From: Pelagerythrobacter rhizovicinus
GTDB taxonomy: Bacteria > Pseudomonadota > Alphaproteobacteria > Sphingomonadales > Sphingomonadaceae
Length of the DNA: 64,000 bases
Direction of reading: 5' to 3'
Assembly (NCBI RefSeq): GCF_004135625.1
Contig: NZ_SDPV01000001.1
Location: 618,501 to 682,500 of the forward strand
Under the pieces are notes generated by a model. It saw nothing but the letters and a program-made list of their open reading frames with translations, made no database searches and had not been told where the DNA came from. The position numbers and the translations under genes were made by a program. Within the stretch, counting starts at the first letter, position 1. Each line of letters starts with the position of its first letter. Positions 58,513 to 64,000 of the stretch are shown piece by piece.

Positions 58513-60156
58513 ATGACCCGCACTTTCCTCGCCCCGGCCTGCGCGATAGCCGCGCTTGCTCTGGCGACGCCGGTCTGCGCGCAGCAGACCGCGACCGAAG
58601 AAGCGAGCGAAGGGCGCGACCGCCGCGCCGTCGTCGAACCCTATATCGAAGCCTCGCAAGTGCTCGTCGCCGAGCTTTCGCCGGGCGACGATACGGTCAC
58701 CTATACCCAGGTTGCTGCGGGCGTGGACGCCAGCGTGACGGGCCGCAACAACGGCGGCTCGGTCTCGCTGCGCTACGAACGCAATATCGGCTACGGCGAC
58801 GAAGCGCTCGATTCCGATACGCTGAGCGGCGTCGCGCGCGGCTATGCCACGATCGTGCCGCGCGCGCTGACCGTCGAGGGCGGCGCGCTCGCCGCGCGCA
58901 CGCGGGTCGACGGCAACGGCGGCGCGACGCTCAACCCGCTGGTCGGCGACGACAGCGAGAGCCGCATCTACTCCGCCTACGCCGGCCCGAACCTCCACAC
59001 GAGCGCGGGCGACGTCGAGGTCAACGCCAACTACCGCATCGGCTACACCCGCGTGGAAGCGCCCGATGCGGTGGTCGTCACGCCGGGCGGCCCGCCGGTC
59101 GACTTATTCGACGAGAGCGTGGTCCATGCCGCGGGCTTCCACGTCGGAACGCGCCCTGGACAGCCACTTCCGGTGGGCCTGGGCGTCGGCGGCGGCTGGG
59201 TGCAGGAAGATGTCTCCAACCTCGACCAGCGCGTGCAGGACCGCTTCGTGCGCGCCGACGTGCAGGTGCCGGTGTCCCGCGATCTCGCCCTCGTCGGGGG
59301 CGTCGGGTACGAGGATGTCGAGGTGTCGAGCCGCGACGCGGTGCGCGATGCCGACGGCATTCCGGTGGTGGGCAGCGACGGCCGCTTCGTCACCGACGAC
59401 AGCGCGCCGCGCCGCATCGCTTACGAGGCCAACGGTCTGATCTGGGATGTCGGCGTCATGTGGCGCCCGAGCACGCGCACCGCGCTCGAGGCGCATGTCG
59501 GCCGGCGCTACGATTCCACCACCTACTACGGCACGTTCGCCTGGGCGCCGAACTCGCGCAGCAGCGTCAACGTCGCCGTCTACGACACGATCTCCGGCTT
59601 CGGCGGGCTGCTCAACACCGCGCTCGCCAACCTTCCGACCCAGTTCACCGCGGCGCGCAATGCGCTCAGCGGCGACTTCACCGGCTGCGTCGGGGGCGAG
59701 GAGGGCGCGAGCTGCCTCGCAGGCGTGCTCGGCTCGGTGCGCTCGGCCGTGTTCCGCTCGCGCGGCGTCGCGGCGAGCTACGGCCTGCAGCTCGGCCGGA
59801 TCGACACCGGTGTGGGTGCGGGCTACCAGCGGCGCAAGTTTATCGCCGCGCCGGGCACCGTGCTCGCTTCCGCCAATGGCGTGGTCGATGAGGCCTACTG
59901 GGTCAGCTACTACCTGTCCGCGCAGCTCGGCCGCGACGCGGGCTTCGACGCCAATGCCTATGCGAGCCGGATCGACAGCGGCTTCGTCGACAGCGGCGAG
60001 GTCCTCGCACTCGGTGCATCGGCCGCCTACCGCCGCTCCATCACCGACCGCCTGTCGGCCCGCGCCGCCGTGGCGATCGACCATCTCGATAGCGACGCCG
60101 CGATCGAGAACTACACCTCCGCCTCCGCACTGCTCGGCCTGCGATACGATTTCTGA
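58513..60156 (+). CDS. Outer-membrane beta-barrel protein of the XrtA/PEP-CTERM locus
   Basis: The 547-residue protein has a signal peptide ending ATPVCAQ and the rest is repeated amphipathic beta strands with Gly/Tyr/Arg turns, ending in an aromatic LLGLRYDF, a classic outer-membrane barrel end. It corresponds to TIGR03016. It may be the exit porin or anchor for the polysaccharide. It starts 4 bp after the kinase gene with a TAAGGCG site. The open frame extending upstream to 58450 overlaps the kinase and is not used. Confidence 0.9.
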   Translation: MTRTFLAPACAIAALALATPVCAQQTATEEASEGRDRRAVVEPYIEASQVLVAELSPGDDTVTYTQVAAGVDASVTGRNNGGSVSLRYERNIGYGDEALDSDTLSGVARGYATIVPRALTVEGGALAARTRVDGNGGATLNPLVGDDSESRIYSAYAGPNLHTSAGDVEVNANYRIGYTRVEAPDAVVVTPGGPPVDLFDESVVHAAGFHVGTRPGQPLPVGLGVGGGWVQEDVSNLDQRVQDRFVRADVQVPVSRDLALVGGVGYEDVEVSSRDAVRDADGIPVVGSDGRFVTDDSAPRRIAYEANGLIWDVGVMWRPSTRTALEAHVGRRYDSTTYYGTFAWAPNSRSSVNVAVYDTISGFGGLLNTALANLPTQFTAARNALSGDFTGCVGGEEGASCLAGVLGSVRSAVFRSRGVAASYGLQLGRIDTGVGAGYQRRKFIAAPGTVLASANGVVDEAYWVSYYLSAQLGRDAGFDANAYASRIDSGFVDSGEVLALGASAAYRRSITDRLSARAAVAIDHLDSDAAIENYTSASALLGLRYDF

Positions 60157-60169
60157 GAGGTTTGAAGCG

Positions 60170-61336
60170 ATGTTCGACGACTTTTACGGGCTAACGGGTC
60201 GCCCCTTCCAGCTGACCCCCGATCCCAATTTCTATTTCGAGAGCACGACGCACCGCAAGGCGCTGTCCTACCTCGGCTACGGCATGGCGCAGGGCGAGGG
60301 CTTCATCGTCATCACCGGCGAGGTCGGCGCGGGCAAGTCCACGCTCGTTGCGCACCTGATGCAGAAGATCGACCGCAGTCAGATGACGGTCGGTCAGGTC
60401 GTCACCAGCAATCTCGACGGTGAGGAACTGGTTCACGTCGTCGCGCAGAGCTTCGGCCTCGATGTCGAGGGGCATGACAAGGCCAGCGCGCTGGGCGCGA
60501 TCGAGAGCTTCCTGCACGAGGAAGCGCGCGAGGGGCGCCGGTGCATGCTGGTGGTCGACGAATCGCAGAACCTCAGCGTCGAGGCGCTCGAGGAGCTGCG
60601 GATGCTGTCTAACTTCCAGCTCGGCGCGCATCCGCTCCTGCAGACCCTGCTGCTGGGGCAGCCCGAGTTTCGCCAGGTTCTGGCCGAGCATCAGGATCTC
60701 GAGCAGCTCCGCCAGCGCGTGATCGCCGCCCATCATCTCGGCCCGATGGAGCCGGGAGAGATCGAACCCTACATTCGCCACCGTCTCAAATGCGTCGGCT
60801 GGCAGGGCAATCCCGAGTTCGACCAGCAGATTTTTGCCGAACTGCACGAAGCGACCGGCGGCATCCCGCGCAAGGTGAACCAGGTGGCCACGCGCTTGCT
60901 GCTGCTTGGCGCCGTCGAGCAGAGGACGCGGATCGACAGCGTGATGCTGAGCACGGTTCTGAAGGAAATGCGGAGCGACCATGCTTTTCCCGAGACTGCA
61001 TCGGGCTCGATGCCGAAGCTCGCTCCCGCGCCTGGCCCGGGGCCGGTGAAACATGCAGTCTATCCCGAGGCCGTGTCGGCCGGCCCGTCGCACGGTGCGG
61101 CGGTGGATTTCGAGGCCATGCTGGCCGAACGCGACGCGCAGATTGCGGAACTCCAGCAGGCCGTGATCGAACTGTCGCATGCTCTGGAGCGCAACGGAGC
61201 CGAGGACGACGAGCTCGTCGCCAGGGTCGACGCGTTCGGCCGTCGGCTCGACGAGCAGGAGCGGTCGGTGCGCGAAGTGCTGGCGATGCTGATAGAATGG
61301 GTCGAAACGGGGCAGCCCCCGCGCGTTGCGGCCTGA
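60170..61336 (+). CDS. XrtA/PEP-CTERM-associated AAA ATPase
   Basis: The 388-residue protein resembles ExeA/GspA-type ATPases and TIGR03015: start MFDDFYGLTGRPFQLTPDP, Walker A GEVGAGKST (about 47-55), Walker B CMLVVDESQN, and an RRVIAAHHLGPM-like arginine region. A C-terminal coiled-coil tail (about 320-375) follows. It probably energises or positions the export machinery at the cell envelope. A longer frame opens upstream at 59447 within the barrel gene and is rejected. Confidence 0.92.
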   Translation: MFDDFYGLTGRPFQLTPDPNFYFESTTHRKALSYLGYGMAQGEGFIVITGEVGAGKSTLVAHLMQKIDRSQMTVGQVVTSNLDGEELVHVVAQSFGLDVEGHDKASALGAIESFLHEEAREGRRCMLVVDESQNLSVEALEELRMLSNFQLGAHPLLQTLLLGQPEFRQVLAEHQDLEQLRQRVIAAHHLGPMEPGEIEPYIRHRLKCVGWQGNPEFDQQIFAELHEATGGIPRKVNQVATRLLLLGAVEQRTRIDSVMLSTVLKEMRSDHAFPETASGSMPKLAPAPGPGPVKHAVYPEAVSAGPSHGAAVDFEAMLAERDAQIAELQQAVIELSHALERNGAEDDELVARVDAFGRRLDEQERSVREVLAMLIEWVETGQPPRVAA

Positions 61337-61345
61337 GGACGGCGC

Positions 61346-62221
61346 GTGTCGGAGGGGCAGCAGATCGTCAACGGCCTCTCGGTCGACGTCGAGGACTGGT
61401 TCCAGGTCGGTGCGTTCGAGAACGTAATCGCGCGCGATGACTGGGACGATCTCGCGCTGCGCGTCGAGGACAACGTGCTGCGCATCCTCGACCTGTTCGC
61501 CGAGGCCGGGGTCAAGGCGACCTTCTTCACGCTGGGCTGGGTGGCCGAGCGCAATGGCGCCCTGATGCGGCGGATCGTCGAGGCCGGCCACGAGCTCGCG
61601 AGCCACGGCTACGACCATGCGCGGGTGTTCACTTTCGACCGGACGCAGTTCGCCGCGGACATCCGGCGCGCCCGCGAGACGCTCGAGGATGCGGGCGGCG
61701 TCGCGGTGACCGGCTACCGCGCGCCGAGCTTCTCGATCGACCAGCGCACCCCCTGGGCCTATCTCGAGCTGGCCGAGCAGGGCTATGCCTACTCCTCCAG
61801 CGTCGCGCCGATCGCGCACGACCACTACGGCTGGCGAGAGGCGCCGCGCTTCGCGTTTCACCCGCTCCCCGGATCCGATCTCGTCGAGGTTCCGGTGACC
61901 ACCGCCACGTTTGGCGGCAAGCGTCTGGCAGCGGGCGGCGGCGGGTTCTTCCGCGTGCTGCCGTACGGCTTCTCGCGCTGGGCGATCCGGCAGGTGAACC
62001 GCCGCGACGGGCGCCCGGCCGTGTTCTACTTCCACCCGTGGGAGATCGATCCCGATCAGCCGCGGGTGCCCGGCGCGCCGCTCAGGTCGCGCCTGCGCCA
62101 CTACACCAACCTCGAGCGCATGGCGCCCAAGCTGCGGGACCTGGTGCGCGAGTTCGCCTGGGGGCGCATGGACGAGATCGCGCAGCGCGAAGCCGCGCGC
62201 GCGGTGCCGCTGGCGGCATGA
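61346..62221 (+). CDS. Polysaccharide deacetylase of the XrtA locus
   Basis: The 291-residue NodB-type carbohydrate esterase has the general-base Asp and metal Asp in LSVDVEDWFQ (D14, D17), the metal-binding HELASHGYDH and the YRAPSFSID loop. It corresponds to TIGR03006 and should remove acetyl groups from amino sugars of the polysaccharide. It has no signal peptide, so it acts on lipid-linked intermediates inside the cell. The start is GTG 61346 and the stop overlaps the FemAB gene as ATGA. Confidence 0.92.
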   Translation: MSEGQQIVNGLSVDVEDWFQVGAFENVIARDDWDDLALRVEDNVLRILDLFAEAGVKATFFTLGWVAERNGALMRRIVEAGHELASHGYDHARVFTFDRTQFAADIRRARETLEDAGGVAVTGYRAPSFSIDQRTPWAYLELAEQGYAYSSSVAPIAHDHYGWREAPRFAFHPLPGSDLVEVPVTTATFGGKRLAAGGGGFFRVLPYGFSRWAIRQVNRRDGRPAVFYFHPWEIDPDQPRVPGAPLRSRLRHYTNLERMAPKLRDLVREFAWGRMDEIAQREAARAVPLAA

Positions 62222-63276
62222 ACGCGCCCTTCGCTCCGGCTTCGACCTCGGTCTCGCTCGCGGACCTGCGCGATGCAGGCGAAGTCGCACGGATAGAGCG
62301 CTTCGTCGCGGAGCGGGGCGGAGCACTGTTCCATCGCCCCGCCTGGCTTCGCGCAGTGGAGCGCGGCACCGGGCAGCAGGCGCTCGGCCTCGTGGCGGAG
62401 CGGCATGGCAACCTCGTCGGCTGGCTGCCGCTGAGCGAGATTCACTCCCCGATCTTCGGCCGCGCGCTCGTCTCGAGCGGCTTTGCGGTCGGCGGCGGCA
62501 TTCTGGCGGAGGATGACCGCGCCGCGGCGGCGCTTGCCCGCGCGGCCGAGGAGCTGGTGCAGCGGCGTAGCTGCGCGACGGTGGAGCTGCGGGGCGGGGC
62601 GCTCCCGGCCGACTGGGACTTGCGCGACGACACGCACCTCGGGTTCGTCGCCGATCTGGCGGCGGACGACGAGGCGCAGCTTCTCGCCGTTCCGCGCAAG
62701 CAGCGCGCGGAAGTGCGCAAGAGCCTGCAAGGCGATCTCGAGGTCCGTGTCGGACGCGGCGAGCCGGACCGGGCGGCGCACTACGCGGTCTATGCCGAAA
62801 GCGTCCGCAATCTCGGTACGCCGGTGTTCCCGCGGGCGCTGTTCGATGCGGCGCTGGACGAACTCGATGGCGACATCCTCACCGTCCTCCACGATGCGCG
62901 GCCGGTGGCAAGCGTGCTGTCTCTCTATCACGCCGGCACCGTGCTCCCCTACTGGGGCGGCGGCACCTTCGCGGCGCGCTCTCTGCGGGCGAACGAGCGG
63001 ATGTACTTCGAGCTCATGCTGCATGCCCGCCGGCGCGGATGCCTGCGGTTCGACTTCGGCCGTTCAAAGACCGGCAGCGGGCCGGCTGCCTACAAGAAGA
63101 ACTGGGGCTTCGAGCCGCGGCCGCTCGCCTATGCGAGCTGGACCGCGCCGGGCACCGCCAAGCGCGACATCGATCCGAACAGCGACGCCTACTCGGCCAA
63201 GATCGCGCTGTGGAAACGCCTGCCGCTCGCGCTCGCCAACCGCATCGGTCCGCTGATCGCGCGGGGGCTGGGCTGA
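62218..63276 (+). CDS. FemAB-family protein of the XrtA/PEP-CTERM locus
   Basis: The 352-residue protein shows two GNAT-like lobes: FHRPAWLRAVERGTG and VGWLPLSEI early, then KQRAEVRKSLQGD and GFEPRPLAYASW near the end. It corresponds to TIGR03019. FemAB relatives transfer amino acids from tRNA to peptidoglycan, so aminoacylation of polysaccharide or protein is the inferred role. It overlaps the deacetylase start-stop and is followed by a glycosyltransferase gene with a one-base overlap. Confidence 0.91.
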   Translation: MNAPFAPASTSVSLADLRDAGEVARIERFVAERGGALFHRPAWLRAVERGTGQQALGLVAERHGNLVGWLPLSEIHSPIFGRALVSSGFAVGGGILAEDDRAAAALARAAEELVQRRSCATVELRGGALPADWDLRDDTHLGFVADLAADDEAQLLAVPRKQRAEVRKSLQGDLEVRVGRGEPDRAAHYAVYAESVRNLGTPVFPRALFDAALDELDGDILTVLHDARPVASVLSLYHAGTVLPYWGGGTFAARSLRANERMYFELMLHARRRGCLRFDFGRSKTGSGPAAYKKNWGFEPRPLAYASWTAPGTAKRDIDPNSDAYSAKIALWKRLPLALANRIGPLIARGLG

Positions 63277-64000
63277 TGCCGGGAGAGATCCTCTTCCTCG
63301 CGCACCGCGTGCCTTTTCCGCCCGACCGCGGGGACAAGATCCGTTCGCACCATCTGCTGAAGCGGCTGGCCGAGATCGCGCCGGTCCACGTCGGCTGCCT
63401 GGCCGAGACTGACGGGGATATGGCGCAGGAGAGCGAGCTGGCGGAGATTGCCAGGAGCCACTTTCTCGCCCGCCGCGCGAAGCCGCTGCCGCTGGCCGGT
63501 ATCGAGGCCCTGGCCAGGGGCCTGCCGGTCAGCCTCACGGCCTTCGACCATGCCGGGCTCCGCCGCTGGGTCGCGGCAACGCTGGCGGAGCGGCCTATCG
63601 GAACGGTCTTCGTGTTCTCCGGGCAGATGGGGCAGTATGTGCCAGCGGACTTCGGCGGCCGCGTGGTAGTCGACCTATGCGACGTCGATTCAGCCAAGTT
63701 CGAGGCCTACGGCAAGCAAGGCGGCCCCCGCGCATGGATCGACCGGCGGGAAGGGCGCCTGCTCGCTCGCGAGGAAGAGCGGCTGGCGCACCGCGCCCAC
63801 TGCACGCTCTTCGTCAGCAAGGCCGAGGCGGCGCTGTTCCGCTCGCGCCTGCGCAGCCCGGCGGGCGTACGCATCGAAGCGCTGCGCAACGGGATCGACA
63901 CCACCACCTTCGATCCAGTGGCGGTCGCACCGCACCCGGAACTTGCCGCGGAGCCGGGGCCGCACCTCGTGTTCACCGGACAGATGGACTATGCGCCCAA
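63276..64000 (+). CDS. PEP-CTERM/XrtA glycosyltransferase, GT4-like (3' end cut off)
   Basis: The 241 visible residues match TIGR03087: EILFLAHRVPFPPDRGDKIRSHHLL at the start, VVVDLCDVDSAKFEAYG, and LRNGIDTTTFDP before the nucleotide-sugar domain. It should transfer a sugar from a nucleotide donor to the growing lipid-linked repeat unit at the cytoplasmic membrane face. It shares a single base with the FemAB stop (TGATG). The window ends before the C-terminal domain. Confidence 0.92.
   Translation, partial: MPGEILFLAHRVPFPPDRGDKIRSHHLLKRLAEIAPVHVGCLAETDGDMAQESELAEIARSHFLARRAKPLPLAGIEALARGLPVSLTAFDHAGLRRWVAATLAERPIGTVFVFSGQMGQYVPADFGGRVVVDLCDVDSAKFEAYGKQGGPRAWIDRREGRLLAREEERLAHRAHCTLFVSKAEAALFRSRLRSPAGVRIEALRNGIDTTTFDPVAVAPHPELAAEPGPHLVFTGQMDYAP

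Overview
The window is GC-rich, densely coded DNA. Gene content and order point to an alphaproteobacterium of the Sphingomonadales, most likely a relative of Erythrobacter, Altererythrobacter or Sphingomonas. The signs are an ETC complex I (NDUFS4-type) subunit, the ffs-dnaX-ybaB order, palindromic repeats that encode PEPVEG and STSSGRT peptides, and an exosortase A (XrtA/PEP-CTERM) exopolysaccharide locus of the sphingomonad type. No phage, insertion sequence, CRISPR array, tRNA or rRNA gene was seen. The taxonomy is inferred from gene content only.

Layout. 1-4735: a cut-off MFS transporter and a very large secreted enzyme joining a GH3 beta-glucosidase to a GH16 endo-beta-glucanase. 4745-7603: an NAT/FMN reductase pair and an ECF41 sigma factor translationally coupled to a carboxymuconolactone decarboxylase-like gene, with a recognisable ECF41 promoter. 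7792-14592: a tripartite RND drug-efflux operon (adaptor, pump, NodT-type channel) behind a TetR regulator. 14642-16670: a tight Rrf2 / thioredoxin-reductase-like / methyltransferase operon. 16772-19790: biotin genes bioF-bioD-bioA, followed by a fragment of an aminoglycoside nucleotidyltransferase gene. 19948-23437: an ABC-F ATPase whose linker is encoded by a dispersed repeat, and an exported amidohydrolase. 23561-27488: SIMPL protein, PepSY-like protein, PhoP/PhoQ-like two-component system and a Tyr/Arg/Asp-rich lipoprotein. 27498-35659: chorismate mutase, polyprenyl synthase, HrpB helicase (carrying another repeat in its reading frame), complex I subunit, SRP RNA, dnaX, ybaB and a lipoprotein metallopeptidase. 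35750-46938: an ECF sigma factor with a membrane partner, a PhyH-type dioxygenase, lon, HU, a YciI-like protein, an OmpA protein, a DUF885 peptidase, TonB, a GFA protein and an alpha/beta hydrolase. 46957-49557: two cysteine desulfurases and a [2Fe-2S] ferredoxin.

49554-64000 is the XrtA locus. A leftward arm (GNAT-like protein, acyl carrier protein, two hydrolases) diverges from a rightward arm: acyl-CoA ligase, PLP decarboxylase, export lipoprotein, chain-length determinant, tyrosine autokinase, outer-membrane barrel, ATPase, polysaccharide deacetylase, FemAB protein and a glycosyltransferase cut by the window end. Together they should polymerise, modify and export an exopolysaccharide. The exosortase gene is not in the window and probably lies further right.

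The points most worth a second look are the GH3-GH16 fusion, dispersed palindromic repeats that have become protein-coding linkers, the intact ECF41 promoter/sigma pair, two genes that seem to need CTG or ATT start codons, the shared operator motif in the efflux locus, the truncated resistance-type gene, and the ACP-ligase-decarboxylase-hydrolase module of unknown chemistry in the XrtA locus.
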